64,000 nucleotides of DNA from Silanimonas sp. (GTDB taxonomy: Bacteria > Pseudomonadota > Gammaproteobacteria > Xanthomonadales > Xanthomonadaceae). This document shows positions 10,141-29,946 of the stretch, in pieces. A program made the translations under genes and the position numbers. Under the pieces are notes generated by a model. That model worked only from the letters and a program-made list of their open reading frames with translations. It was not told where the DNA came from and searched no databases. Numbering within the stretch: position 1 is the first letter of the stretch; every line of letters starts with the position of its first letter. The stretch is taken from positions 1-64,000 of the forward strand of contig BPKK01000003.1 of assembly GCA_026005095.1 (NCBI GenBank), written 5' to 3'.

Positions 10141-10168
10141 TCAAAATACCTTGCGGCCGGGGTATCGT
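10141..10168 (+). promoter_or_regulatory. Shared 28-base upstream motif, copy 2 (before the 4-epimerase gene)
   Basis: The second copy of the block described at 6520-6547, with the same three cores in the same spacing (TCAAAA, CCTTGCGGCC, GTATC). It ends 62 bases before the epimerase ATG. The overlapping palindrome TGAC-GGA-GTCA lies just upstream (about 10131-10141). Because both copies precede exopolysaccharide genes on opposite strands, a common activator or promoter class is a reasonable inference. Confidence 0.5.
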
Positions 10169-10230
10169 TTCCCGGCTGACCCTCCAAACGCCCCCGCCCG
10201 GCCGCATGACGCGGCCCCCTGGAGTTCCCG

Positions 10231-11241
10231 ATGCGCATCCTCATCACCGGCGCCGCCGGCTTCATCGGCTCGACGCTGGCCCACCGCCTGCTCGACCGCG
10301 GCGACGAGGTGCTCGGCTACGACAACCTCAACGACTACTACGACGTGCGCTTGAAACAGGCGCGACTCGACCGCCTGACGCCGCGCCCGGGCTTCTCCTT
10401 CGTGAAGGCAGCACTCGAGGACCGCGTGGCGCTCGAGGCCGCCTTCGACACGTTCAGGCCGCAGCGGGTGGTCAACCTCGCGGCGCAGGCCGGCGTGCGC
10501 TATTCGCTGGAGAACCCGCGGGCTTACGTCGATGCCAACATCGTCGGCTTCCTGAACGTCCTGGAAGCCTGTCGCCACAAGGGCGTCGAGCATCTCGTCT
10601 ACGCCTCTTCTAGCTCGGTCTACGGCAACAACCGCAAGCTGCCCTTCGCGGTGGAGGACAGCGTGGACCACCCGGTGAGCCTGTACGCCGCCAGCAAGAA
10701 GGCCAACGAGTTGATGGCGCACACCTACAGCCACCTCTTCGGCCTGCCCACCACCGGCCTGCGATTCTTCACCGTCTACGGCCCCTGGGGCCGCCCGGAC
10801 ATGGCGCTGTTCCTGTTCACGAGGAAGATCCTCGCCGGCGAGCCGATCGACGTCTTCAACTACGGCAACCACAGCCGAGACTTCACCTACATCGACGACA
10901 TCGTCGAGGGCGTGGTGCGCACGCTCGACCGCGTGCCCGGCCCGGACCCCACCTTCGACCCGATGGCGCCCACGCCGGCCAGCAGCAGCGCGCCCTATCG
11001 CGTCTACAACATCGGCAACCACACCCCGGTGAAGCTCTCGCGCTACATCGAGCTGATCGAGGAGGCCACCGGCCGCCGTGCCGAGAAACGCCTGCTGCCG
11101 CTGCAGCCGGGCGACGTGCCCGACACCGAGGCCGATGTCTCGGCCCTGATGCGCGACACCGGCTACTCGCCCAGCACGCCGGTGGAGGTGGGGGTGAGGC
11201 GCTTCGTCGAGTGGTACCGGGATTTCTACCGGGTGGACTGA
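10231..11241 (+). CDS. UDP-uronate 4-epimerase (extended SDR family)
   Basis: 336 residues with the NAD motif [10 protein letters not shown] at the N-terminus and the catalytic SSSSVYG...YAASKKANE (Ser/Tyr/Lys triad, Y and K near residues 150-154). [18 protein letters not shown] and the [18 protein letters not shown] segment are typical of UDP-glucuronate/GlcNAcA 4-epimerases of the CapI/LspL group. The ATG follows GGAG with 7-base spacing. It probably converts the dehydrogenase product (gluco) to the galacto isomer for incorporation in the polysaccharide. It lies 18 bases before the megasynthase gene, consistent with one transcription unit. Confidence 0.85.
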   Translation: MRILITGAAGFIGSTLAHRLLDRGDEVLGYDNLNDYYDVRLKQARLDRLTPRPGFSFVKAALEDRVALEAAFDTFRPQRVVNLAAQAGVRYSLENPRAYVDANIVGFLNVLEACRHKGVEHLVYASSSSVYGNNRKLPFAVEDSVDHPVSLYAASKKANELMAHTYSHLFGLPTTGLRFFTVYGPWGRPDMALFLFTRKILAGEPIDVFNYGNHSRDFTYIDDIVEGVVRTLDRVPGPDPTFDPMAPTPASSSAPYRVYNIGNHTPVKLSRYIELIEEATGRRAEKRLLPLQPGDVPDTEADVSALMRDTGYSPSTPVEVGVRRFVEWYRDFYRVD

Positions 11242-11259
11242 GACGGGAGGCCAGGAAGG

Positions 11260-22703
<11,444 letters not shown>

Positions 22704-22707
<4 letters not shown>

Positions 22708-23471
22708 GGCCAGGTGAATCGGCCCTGCTGGCCGTGCCGGTGGGCGGCGGCACGGTGATGGCACGCTGGAGCGCGGCCGCGCCGGGGCAGCCGGCCCTGC
22801 TGCTGGTGCCGCCCTTCTTCCACGAGTGGCAGCGCAGCTACCGGCTGTTCGCGCTGCTGGCCGACGCCCTGCGCCAGCGCAGCATTTCGGTGCTGCGCTT
22901 CGACTACCGCGGCAGCGGGGACTCGAGCGGCGAAAGCACGGACTTCACGCCGGGCCGTGCCCTCGAGGACACCCTGGCCGCCCTCGCCGTGCTGGAGCAG
23001 AAGGCCGGGGTGCCGGCACGCCTGCTCGGCATCCGCGGCGGGGCGCTGCTCGCCGCCCTCGCCGCCGAACGCGCCGGCCGCGACTGGTGGGGCTGGCAGC
23101 CCTGCCACGCCGGCGCGGACCATGCCGCGGAACTGCAGGCCCTCGATGCCCGCGAGCGGGGCAATCGCCAGCGTTTCCCGTATCTCCGCCGCCCTCTGCC
23201 CGCCGATCCCGGCAGCTGCCTTGGCTTTCGTCTCGCCCCCGGCTTCTTCGAGGCCCTGGCCGGCCTGCGGCCGGGCAGGCCGGCACTCGGCAGCTTCGAT
23301 CGCCCGGCCTTCGCCTCGTCTCCTGCCTTCGCCCTGGAACCGGCTTTCACCGACTGGGTGGGCCAGATCGACATCGAGGGCAGCCATCCGCTGCCGGCAG
23401 TGGCCGCGCTCGCAGCGCGGCTGGATGCCCTGCTGCGCCCCGGTCCCGTGACCGAGGCACTCCGCGCATGA
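22704..23471 (+). CDS. Alpha/beta-hydrolase-fold protein, exosortase-A hydrolase 2 type, nucleophile absent
   Basis: 255 residues. The fold pattern is an alpha/beta hydrolase: LLVPPFFHEWQRSYR near residue 33, then LRFDYRGSGDSSGE near 68-81. At the nucleophile elbow it has GIRGGALLA (about residue 108), so the usual Ser/Cys is replaced by Arg. This resembles the TIGR03101 hydrolase-2 proteins of exosortase-A loci, as I recall that family. It may be a non-catalytic carrier or binding partner rather than an esterase. It overlaps the megasynthase stop and the next hydrolase start (ATGA at both ends), so it is tightly coupled to the synthase; a role in handling or offloading its product is inferred. 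Confidence 0.68.
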
Positions 23472-24262
23472 GCGCCGTGCTGCATGTGGAGGGCCGAGAC
23501 ATCGGCTTCCTCGACTGGCCCGAGGACACCGGCCGGAACTGCGGCCTGCTCTGGCTGAATGCCGGGTCGATCCGCATGGCCGGGCCCTTCCGCCTGCATG
23601 TCGAGGCCTCGCGGGCCCTGGCCGCCGACGGCTGGCCGTGCGCCCGCATCGACCTGCCCGGCGTAGGCGACCACCTCGCCAGCGCCCAGCGCGCGCCCGA
23701 GGCGGTGGCGAGCAGCGTGCTGGATGCCCTCGAGCAGCGCACCGGCTGCCGCCGCTGGGCGGTGGGCGGCATTTGCAGCGCCGCCGATTTCGCCTGGCGC
23801 TGGGCCAGCCAGGAGCCGCGCATCGCCGGTCTCGTACTGCTCGATCCGCTGGCCCGCCGTACGGCACCGGGCTTTCGCTGGGGCCAGCTCCAGCTGCTGC
23901 TGGCCCGTGGCCCGGCGGGCATGGCCGAGGCGTTGGCCAAGCGCCTGCGCCCGGCGAGCGCGGTCGCCTTCGGCAACGAGCAATTACGCGACTGGCCGGC
24001 GCCGGGCGAAGAAGCCGAGCAACTCGCCGCCCTCGTGGCGCGCGGCACCGAGGTCTTCGCGCTCTACACCGGCGGCGCGGCCAGCTACTTCACCCACCCA
24101 CGCCAGTTCCATGCCGGCTACGGCCCGGCCAGCCGCCATGCCGCGGTGCGGTTCCGCCACTGGCGCGACTGCGACCACCTGTTCATGCAGCCGGCGCACC
24201 GGGATCGGCTCATCGCCGAACTGCGCCAGTGGCTGCGCGAGCGGCTCACGCCTTGCGCCTGA
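23468..24262 (+). CDS. Alpha/beta-hydrolase-fold protein, exosortase-A hydrolase 1 type, Cys nucleophile
   Basis: 264 residues. It has LWLNAGSIRMAGPFR near residue 27, a PCARIDLPGVGDH segment near 60-72 and the elbow VGGICSAADFAW with Cys103 in the nucleophile position (G-I-C-S-A in place of G-x-S-x-G). C-terminal Asp and His candidates sit in WRDCDHLFMQ. The pattern fits the TIGR03100 hydrolase-1 proteins of exosortase-A exopolysaccharide loci. As the megasynthase lacks a thioesterase, this Cys-type hydrolase is a candidate for release or transfer of the thioester product. It overlaps the upstream hydrolase by four bases. Confidence 0.68.
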   Translation: MSAVLHVEGRDIGFLDWPEDTGRNCGLLWLNAGSIRMAGPFRLHVEASRALAADGWPCARIDLPGVGDHLASAQRAPEAVASSVLDALEQRTGCRRWAVGGICSAADFAWRWASQEPRIAGLVLLDPLARRTAPGFRWGQLQLLLARGPAGMAEALAKRLRPASAVAFGNEQLRDWPAPGEEAEQLAALVARGTEVFALYTGGAASYFTHPRQFHAGYGPASRHAAVRFRHWRDCDHLFMQPAHRDRLIAELRQWLRERLTPCA

Positions 24263-24299
24263 TGTCCGGACGCTCCCCGACGCCACGCACGGACGCCGC

Positions 24300-25958
24300 A
24301 TGAACCCGTCCACTCCGTCGCCGCCTTCGCCGCTCTACCCGCACGATACCGGGCGGCCACGCCTGCGGGTCACCGTAGTGCTGGCCTGCCACGCCCTGCC
24401 CGGCTGGCTGGACGAAACCCTGGCGGCCCTCGAGGCCGCGCCTTTCATCGAGCTTGCCCTGCTGCGGAGCCCGCCCGCCCCGGCGCGCCGTCAGGGCAGC
24501 CTGCTCTGGCGTTGCCTCTACCGTGGCGACCGCGCCCTGCTAGGCAGCCTGTCCTCCGTGCTCGCCCCCCGGCCCCTGCGCCCCTCCCTCGCGGCTGCCC
24601 CGCTGTTCGACGATGGCGCACTGACCCGGGCCGTCGCCGCCACCACGCCCGATGTGCTGCTCTGTCTCGGTCGCTCGCCGGCGCCGGTGGCACTCTGGCC
24701 GCTGGCGCGCCGCGCTGCTTGGTCGCTCCCGGCCGAGGCCTGCCACGCCGACGGCGCCCTGCTGCATCTGCTTCCCGCCTTCCTGCGCGGCGAGGCCGGC
24801 ACCGTTTCCGGGCTGCCGGTCCACGACGATCGCCTCGGCCGACACCTGCTGCTGGAGCCCACCGACGTTTCGGTGGCCCAGCTCAGCCTCGCCCGCAACA
24901 GCGCCTACCAGCTCCAGAAGGCCCCGGCACAACTGCTCCGGGCCCTGCGCCATCTGCATCGCGATGAGCCTTTGGAGGCCCTGCCAATCAGCGTGCCACG
25001 CCCCCCCGGCCGGCTCGCCAGCCTGCGGCTCTGCCTGGCCCTCGCCCTGCGCGGCCTGCGCCGGCGCCTGCCCCGGCTGGGCCGCCTCGAGCGCTGGACG
25101 CTGGCCTTCCGCCGCAATGGCCACCCCTTACGCCCAGACGCTCCGGATGCCCACGGCTTCCGCTGCTGGACGCCACCCGCAGGCTGGTTCTGGGCCGATC
25201 CCTTCCCCTGGTCCCGCGGTGGCGAGGATCTGGTGTTCTTCGAAGCCCTGCCCTATGCCAGCGGCGTGGGCGAGATCCACATGGCCCGGATCGATGCCGA
25301 TGGCCAGCCCTCCCCTCCCGTCACCGTCATCGCCGACGGCCGACACCGCTCCTATCCCTTCCTCGTCGAGCACGGAGGCGAGCCCCTGATGCTGGTGGAA
25401 TGCGCGGAGTCCCGTCGGCTCGAGGCCTGGCGCCCGGAACGCTGGCCCGATCGCTGGCGCGCCGTCGCCACCCTGCTCGAGGGCTGGCGCATCGTCGATG
25501 CCACCCTGCACCGCCATGCCGGTCGCTGGTGGCTGTTTGCCTGCGTGGCGGAAACGCCTTTCGACGACGGCGGGCGCGAGTTCAACGAACTCTTCCTCTT
25601 CCATGCCGACGATCCGCTCGGCCCCTGGCAGCCGCATCCGGGCAATCCGGTGGTGCGCGGCGTGGCCCGGGCACGACCCGCCGGTCCGCTGTTCGAACAC
25701 GACGGCCGCCTCATCCGTCCGGCCCAGGACTGCACCCTCGAATACGGCCACCGCATCGTTTTCCAGGAAGTGCTCAGGCTCGACGAAACCACCTATGAAG
25801 AACGCCCGCTCGGCCGCCTCGACCCTGTCTGGGCCCCCGGCCTGCGGGGCTGCCACACCTATGCCCGGCACGGCCGCCTCGAATTCCTCGACGCCAAGTT
25901 CCTCGTGCCCTCCCGTACCGCACGTGGCGCAGTCCCCCGCGCACCGGACGCGCCATGA
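24300..25958 (+). CDS. GINT-family protein (glucosamine inositolphosphorylceramide transferase-like)
   Basis: 552 residues. The N-terminal ~220 residues look like a Rossmann/formyltransferase-type domain (LRVTVVLACHALPGWLDETL; later TPDVLLCLGRSPAP). The C-terminal ~270 residues are rich in W/F/D turns, such as GWFWADPFPW, RSYPFLVEHGGEPLMLVEC, GWRIVDATLHRHAGRWWLFAC and RPAGPLFEHDGRLIRPAQDC, the five-bladed-propeller-like repeats seen in proteins named glucosamine inositolphosphorylceramide transferase family. Bacterial members sit in polysaccharide loci; their reaction is not established. A sugar or acyl transferase role on the polysaccharide is inferred. The ATG is 37 bases after the upstream stop, and the 3' end overlaps the VanZ-like gene (ATGA). 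Confidence 0.65.
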   Translation: MNPSTPSPPSPLYPHDTGRPRLRVTVVLACHALPGWLDETLAALEAAPFIELALLRSPPAPARRQGSLLWRCLYRGDRALLGSLSSVLAPRPLRPSLAAAPLFDDGALTRAVAATTPDVLLCLGRSPAPVALWPLARRAAWSLPAEACHADGALLHLLPAFLRGEAGTVSGLPVHDDRLGRHLLLEPTDVSVAQLSLARNSAYQLQKAPAQLLRALRHLHRDEPLEALPISVPRPPGRLASLRLCLALALRGLRRRLPRLGRLERWTLAFRRNGHPLRPDAPDAHGFRCWTPPAGWFWADPFPWSRGGEDLVFFEALPYASGVGEIHMARIDADGQPSPPVTVIADGRHRSYPFLVEHGGEPLMLVECAESRRLEAWRPERWPDRWRAVATLLEGWRIVDATLHRHAGRWWLFACVAETPFDDGGREFNELFLFHADDPLGPWQPHPGNPVVRGVARARPAGPLFEHDGRLIRPAQDCTLEYGHRIVFQEVLRLDETTYEERPLGRLDPVWAPGLRGCHTYARHGRLEFLDAKFLVPSRTARGAVPRAPDAP

Positions 25959-26347
25959 GCCGGCGCCGGTTCCGGCGGCTCGACGCCCTGGCGCTGGGCT
26001 TGAGCCTCGTCATCCTGCTGGCGCTGTTCATGCCGATGGGTGAGCACCCGGCCTGGCAGTGGCTCTTCAACCTCGCCCATGTGCCGGTGTTCGCCCTGCT
26101 GGCCTGGCTGTGGGCCGAGGACCTGCTCGATCGCCGCTGGCCCCTGCGACGGCGCCTCATCACCATCGCGCTCGCCGGTCTGGCCATCTCGCTGGCCACC
26201 GAGGGACTGCAGTCCTGGGTGCCGGGCCGGCAGGCCGATCTCGCGGATCTCGCACGCAATGCCTTTGGCCTGCTGGCCGGCCTGGTCCTGCACGGGTACC
26301 GGCCCGGCCTGCTGGCAGGCCGGGCCGGTGGTCGCGATCAGTCCTGA
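25955..26347 (+). CDS. VanZ-like small membrane protein
   Basis: 130 residues with three or four membrane segments (ALGLSLVILLALFMP; NLAHVPVFALLAWLWAEDLL; ITIALAGLAISLATEGLQSW; NAFGLLAGLVLHGY). The signature E-x-x-Q in LATEGLQSWVPGRQADLADLARNAFG matches the VanZ-like fold. Exosortase-A loci often carry a VanZ-like protein of unknown biochemical role. It is the last gene of the rightward exopolysaccharide operon. Confidence 0.8.
   Translation: MSRRRFRRLDALALGLSLVILLALFMPMGEHPAWQWLFNLAHVPVFALLAWLWAEDLLDRRWPLRRRLITIALAGLAISLATEGLQSWVPGRQADLADLARNAFGLLAGLVLHGYRPGLLAGRAGGRDQS
26298..26329. terminator. Long GC-rich hairpin at the 3' end of the VanZ-like gene
   Basis: A 15-base perfect inverted repeat (ACCGGCCCGGCCTGC and its complement) separated by two bases, inside the last codons of the VanZ-like gene and 29 bases before the convergent propeller gene ends. 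There is no T-run. It could mark the operon end by stabilising mRNA 3' ends or by pausing polymerase on either strand. Confidence 0.4.
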
Positions 26348-26357
26348 GCGCCCGGGT

Positions 26358-28700
26358 TCACTGGGCGTCGGGGATGGCCCCGGACGGCAACGCGATCATG
26401 TAGGTGTCGATGTCGCTGTCCGAGGTAGTGCCGAAATTGGAGGCCCAGACGATGCGGGTGAAATCGCGGTTCACCGTGGCCTGCGGCTCCGTCCAGTAGC
26501 CATTGAAGCGGCTCTGGTGATGGCCGATGTTGAGGATCCGGCCGTTGGGCTTCAGTTCCACCGCGAACAGCTTGTTGTGCAGCCACTGGTTGGGCGAGCC
26601 GCTGGCATAGGTCGAGACCAGCGCCCAGCCCGGCTTGGCGAAGGCCTGGCCGGAGACGTGGTAGGCCGTGGCCGTGCCCTGCAGGTAGGTGGTGAACAGC
26701 ACCGTGCGGGTGTTGGTATCAATGTTGTGCATGAAGAAGTCACCCGCGTTGCTCTGGTAGTCCAGGGCCACGTAGATGTCCTCGCCCTGGGCGTTCAGCG
26801 CTAGATCGGAGTGCTCCGAGGTGTGGTGCAACTGCCGGGAGATGGTGAAGCTGCGGTCCCAGGCCACCGTACCGCCCTGGCCGGAGAGGTGCGAGACCAC
26901 GCACCAACGGCCGGAGGCCGACATGCTCACATGGTCCGGACGGGCGCTCAGCGAACGGGTGCCGACCACGGTCTGGGTCTGCAGGTCGTAGACGAACACG
27001 CCGCGGATGGTGAAGTTGCTGGTCTCGGCCATCAGGCACCAGTAGCGACCATCGGCCGAGGGACTGCCTTCGGACTTCGTCCACACCCGTGCCACGTCGG
27101 CCCAGGGCAGTTTGCCGCTGAAGCTGGCGGCCACCGTCGAGGTGTTGGTATCGACATTGAGGCGGCGCAGGGTCATGCCGCCATTGGTATCGAAGTAGTA
27201 CAGCGACTTGGGGTCGATGGGATGCCACTGGATCTCGGCATCGCCCGCCGGGCCGTTCAAGGTGCGGATGAAGGCCATGGTATTGGCATCGTAGAGATGC
27301 CAGAAACCGTTCTGGGCATTCACCACAAGATAGCTGTTGTCGGCATTGAAGGCCTGGCGCCGCGAATAGTCGTGACGGGCAAAGCCCGAAGGCGGCTCGT
27401 TGGCATGGTCGGTCACGCGGATGCCGCAGGTGCCATGCACCGGATCGCTCCAGGCCGCCCCCTTCAAGGGTCGGGCGAGGGTGGGCACCGTGGAGACCAC
27501 CTTGCCCTGCACCAGGCTGAAGTTCGGCGCATAGAAGTTCGCGCACGCTGGCGGCAGAGTGCTGCCGGTGGCCGGCGGCTCGGTGGGAGCGGCAGCGGCA
27601 TTGACCGTGAGGCTGAAACCGGCATTGCTGCTGCGGCCCTGGGCATCGCTGATGCGGGCCGAGAGCGTACGAGTACCCGCCGAAGTGCCGGCCGGCACGG
27701 TGGCACGGAAGCTGTAAATGCCGTCGCCGGCCGTCGCGTCGCCGTTCTGGCCATTGTCGTTGAAGGCCTGGGCGGCGCCGAGACCGAGCGAGGAAAGATC
27801 GGCGCTCACGGCGATGCCGGTGCTGGCAGGTCCGCTGCCGGGCGTCACCTGCACAGTGAGCAGGCTCGACTCACCGGCCAGCAGGCTGCTCGGGCTGGCT
27901 GCCGCAGTACCGAAGGGCGCCACGCTCGGCACGCTGGCCACGTTGACGCTGGTGCTGCTGATGGCCGAACGGCCCTGGGCATCGTTTACCAGCACGCGGA
28001 CCGACTTGGCACCGCTCGTGAGGCTTGCCGGCACGGTGTGGCGGACGCTGAAGATGCCGTCCCCGGCCACCGCATCGCCGTTCGTTCCATTGTCGCGCAG
28101 ACGCTGATTCTTGTTTCCGCCGAGCGCGGCGAGGTTGGCCACCACGCCGATTTTCGTGCTGACGGGATTGCTGGCAGGCGTGACCTGGGCGGTGATCAGC
28201 ACCGTCTCGCCCGGAGCGACACTGCCCGGCGAGGCCGAAGCTGCCACCGACAGCGGCACAGCGGCCGGTTGCGGCGTCCCGCCGCCGCTGCCGGAACCGA
28301 GGGTGGCAGTGAAGCTGGTGGTGGCCGAACGGCCCTGGGCATCGCGCACCGTGGCGGTGATCGTCTTGGTACCCAGGGTGGCCGCCGAGGCGATGTTTTC
28401 CCGGTAGCTGAAAATGCCGTCGCCAGCCACCGCATCACCGTTCACGCCATTGTCGTTCAGTTCCTGGGCATGGCTGCGCAGGAATCCACTCAGGTCGGCG
28501 GTGACACTGAGCCCGGTGCTGGTGGGATTGGAGGCCTTGGTGGTGCTGACGGTGACGAGCACCCAGTCGCCGGGCATGAGGTTGGTGGAGGGTGTGGCCG
28601 CGCCGGTGGCCGAGAGGGTCTGGGCCTGGGCCAGCACCGGCAGGGTCAGCAGGGCGGCGGCGATGGGCAGGCGGCGGAGGGAAGAAGCGGTGGCGTTCAT
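26358..28700 (-). CDS. Secreted protein: three Ig-like/calcium-loop repeats plus beta-propeller
   Basis: 780 residues from the ATG at 28698-28700, which opens a signal peptide (LPIAAALLTLPVLAQAQ; cut after AQA). Three ~115-residue tandem domains follow (about 26-135, 150-260, 265-375). Each contains a DNGxNGDxxAGDGI(F/Y)S loop, rich in Asp/Gly/Asn like a calcium-binding turn, and a DAQGRS stretch, as in choice-of-anchor-X type domains. From about 400 onward the sequence reads as a beta-propeller with blades such as WHLYDANTMAFIRTLNG, QWHPIDPKSLYYFDTNGG and GRWCVVSHLSGQGG. No membrane anchor or PEP-CTERM tail is present. It is convergent with the exopolysaccharide operon, so a surface or matrix role is plausible but unproven. 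Confidence 0.72.
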   Translation of the reverse strand: MNATASSLRRLPIAAALLTLPVLAQAQTLSATGAATPSTNLMPGDWVLVTVSTTKASNPTSTGLSVTADLSGFLRSHAQELNDNGVNGDAVAGDGIFSYRENIASAATLGTKTITATVRDAQGRSATTSFTATLGSGSGGGTPQPAAVPLSVAASASPGSVAPGETVLITAQVTPASNPVSTKIGVVANLAALGGNKNQRLRDNGTNGDAVAGDGIFSVRHTVPASLTSGAKSVRVLVNDAQGRSAISSTSVNVASVPSVAPFGTAAASPSSLLAGESSLLTVQVTPGSGPASTGIAVSADLSSLGLGAAQAFNDNGQNGDATAGDGIYSFRATVPAGTSAGTRTLSARISDAQGRSSNAGFSLTVNAAAAPTEPPATGSTLPPACANFYAPNFSLVQGKVVSTVPTLARPLKGAAWSDPVHGTCGIRVTDHANEPPSGFARHDYSRRQAFNADNSYLVVNAQNGFWHLYDANTMAFIRTLNGPAGDAEIQWHPIDPKSLYYFDTNGGMTLRRLNVDTNTSTVAASFSGKLPWADVARVWTKSEGSPSADGRYWCLMAETSNFTIRGVFVYDLQTQTVVGTRSLSARPDHVSMSASGRWCVVSHLSGQGGTVAWDRSFTISRQLHHTSEHSDLALNAQGEDIYVALDYQSNAGDFFMHNIDTNTRTVLFTTYLQGTATAYHVSGQAFAKPGWALVSTYASGSPNQWLHNKLFAVELKPNGRILNIGHHQSRFNGYWTEPQATVNRDFTRIVWASNFGTTSDSDIDTYMIALPSGAIPDAQ

Positions 28701-29309
28701 GGCTCGGATTCCTGATTCGGGCTGGCAGCACGCCGCGACACGCCCTGCCGGGGGCAGGGACGGGCGGCGGCGAACCGCGTCGAGGGCTTTGGATGGCCGG
28801 AATGCGGGGCCGGGAGGGCGGCGCACTCCGTGGCGGCCGTCGGGATCCGGAAGCAGGTCCGCCTCGGCGAACCTCATCGGGCCATGCCGGCCCATTCCGT
28901 GCGCGATTCAGCGCTCCGCCACCCCGACCGGGTGGCGTCCCATCGGCCAACCCCGCTCTCGCAAGAACCGGGGGCGTCCTTCTGGTGAGCCGCACTTTCC
29001 TGATGTCAACGCCTGTAAACCGTGCGCTATCGCAAGCTTCCGCTGACATCCGTTGAAAATCGCCGCCAGGGCATGGAATCTGCGAATGCGCGTCACGATT
29101 CGGGACCGCCCGCGGCAAGCCGGCGTTCAGGGCCCGCCGTGATCTGCGTCACGCGCCCGCTCGCTGCTGCCACGGGAAGCGCGGGCAGCCCCCGCCCGGC
29201 GAGACGCGGGAAGATCCTGAACGCACGCCGGCCAGCGCCTTGAACATCCCGCCGCCGATGCCGCATACTCGCGCGCTTTCCGCAATTCCCTCTCGCCCAC
29301 AGGTGCCGC
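28701..29309. other. 609-base intergenic region
   Basis: No convincing gene is seen here. It contains a short hairpin near 28741-28757 (CCCTGCC/GGCAGGG), a TTGACA on the minus strand at 29004-29009 without a matching -10, and the rpmJ promoter at its right end. The promoter of the propeller gene must lie here but I cannot place it. Confidence 0.6.
29240..29269 (+). promoter_or_regulatory. Sigma-70-like promoter of rpmJ
   Basis: TTGAAC at 29240-29245 and CATACT at 29264-29269 with an 18-base spacer, about 40 bases before the rpmJ ATG. Each hexamer matches consensus at four of six positions. Confidence 0.55.
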
Positions 29310-29435
29310 ATGAAAGTCCTTTCGTCCCTGAAGTCCGCGAAGGCCCGTCACCGCGACTGCAAGGTCGTGCGTCGCCGTGGCAAGGTCTTCGTGATCTGCA
29401 AGTCGAACCCGCGCTTCAAGGCCCGCCAGCGCTGA
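29310..29435 (+). CDS. rpmJ: 50S ribosomal protein L36, short cysteine-poor type
   Basis: 41 residues, starting [18 protein letters not shown] and ending NPRFKARQR. This is the YkgO-like form of L36 with only two cysteines (17 and 30), which lacks the four zinc-binding Cys/His ligands of the classical protein. It binds 23S rRNA late in 50S assembly. It is identical in length and nearly identical in sequence to the Xanthomonas protein as I recall it. It stands alone with its own promoter and terminator, outside the ribosomal protein operons. Confidence 0.93.
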   Translation: MKVLSSLKSAKARHRDCKVVRRRGKVFVICKSNPRFKARQR

Positions 29436-29456
29436 CCCGCACACGGCCCTGCGCCT

Positions 29457-29487
29457 GCGACGCCGGCCCCGTGCCGGCGTCGCCGTT
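29457..29487 (+). terminator. Terminator-like hairpin after rpmJ
   Basis: An 11-base perfect stem (GCGACGCCGGC) with a five-base loop, followed by CGTTTCC. It starts 21 bases after the rpmJ stop. The T-run is weak. Confidence 0.55.
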
Positions 29488-29556
29488 TCCGGGGTTTGGC
29501 GAAGCCGCGCCGCAGTGCCACAATCGGCCCGCCCCTCGGCCACGGAGACCGATTCC

Positions 29557-29886
29557 ATGATGCGTACCGCCCTCATCGCCACCCTGCTGCTGCTCGGGGC
29601 CGCCGCTCCGGCCCATGCCGACCGCCTGCTGATCGAGCGCACCCGCGCCGCCGAGGCCGCCAACCTGCCGACCCGGGGCATGACCATGGCCCAGGTCGAG
29701 GCCCGGTTCGGCGCGCCGGCACAGAAACTGGAACCGCGCGGCGGCCAGCGCCCGCAGTGGCCGGTGATCCACCGCTGGGTCTATCCGCAGTTCACCGTCT
29801 ACTTCGAGCGCGACCGCGTGGTGAACGCGGTGCTGAACCGCGCCTCCCCCAATGAGACCGGCCCGGCCCCCGTCGGCGCCCGCTGA
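29557..29886 (+). CDS. Small secreted protein with BamE-like motif
   Basis: 109 residues counted from the first of two adjacent ATG codons. It has a signal peptide (LIATLLLLGAAAPAHA). The mature ~88 residues contain TRGMTMAQVEARFGAPAQ, the G-M-T-x-x-x-V-x-x-x-x-G-x-P pattern of SmpA/BamE-like domains, and a YPQFTVYFERDRVVNAVLN beta-hairpin. Similar short periplasmic proteins are common in Xanthomonadaceae, without known function. It lies between rpmJ and aguA and is followed by a strong terminator. Confidence 0.65.
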   Translation: MMRTALIATLLLLGAAAPAHADRLLIERTRAAEAANLPTRGMTMAQVEARFGAPAQKLEPRGGQRPQWPVIHRWVYPQFTVYFERDRVVNAVLNRASPNETGPAPVGAR

Positions 29887-29906
29887 TCTCCCGACGATGT
29901 CCTGCG

Positions 29907-29936
29907 AGGCGCGGCTCGACGCCGCGCCTTTTTCTT
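29907..29936 (+). terminator. Strong intrinsic terminator just before aguA
   Basis: Stem GGCGCGGC/GCCGCGCC (extended by an A-T pair), loop TCGAC, then TTTTTCTT. It lies 20 bases after the preceding stop and ends 10 bases before the aguA ATG, so it lies in the position of an aguA 5' leader. Confidence 0.8.
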
Positions 29937-29946
29937 GGTGATGCCG

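Noticed and set aside
26358..26400. Search for a PEP-CTERM sorting tail on the propeller protein
   Set aside because: The C-terminus has no PEP motif, membrane helix or basic tail.
26811..28715. A 634-codon plus-strand frame opposite the propeller gene
   Set aside because: Antisense shadow; the minus strand encodes a signal peptide, repeats and propeller blades.
29004..29009. Perfect TTGACA on the minus strand upstream of the propeller gene
   Set aside because: No -10 element at suitable spacing, and it is 300 bases from the start codon.
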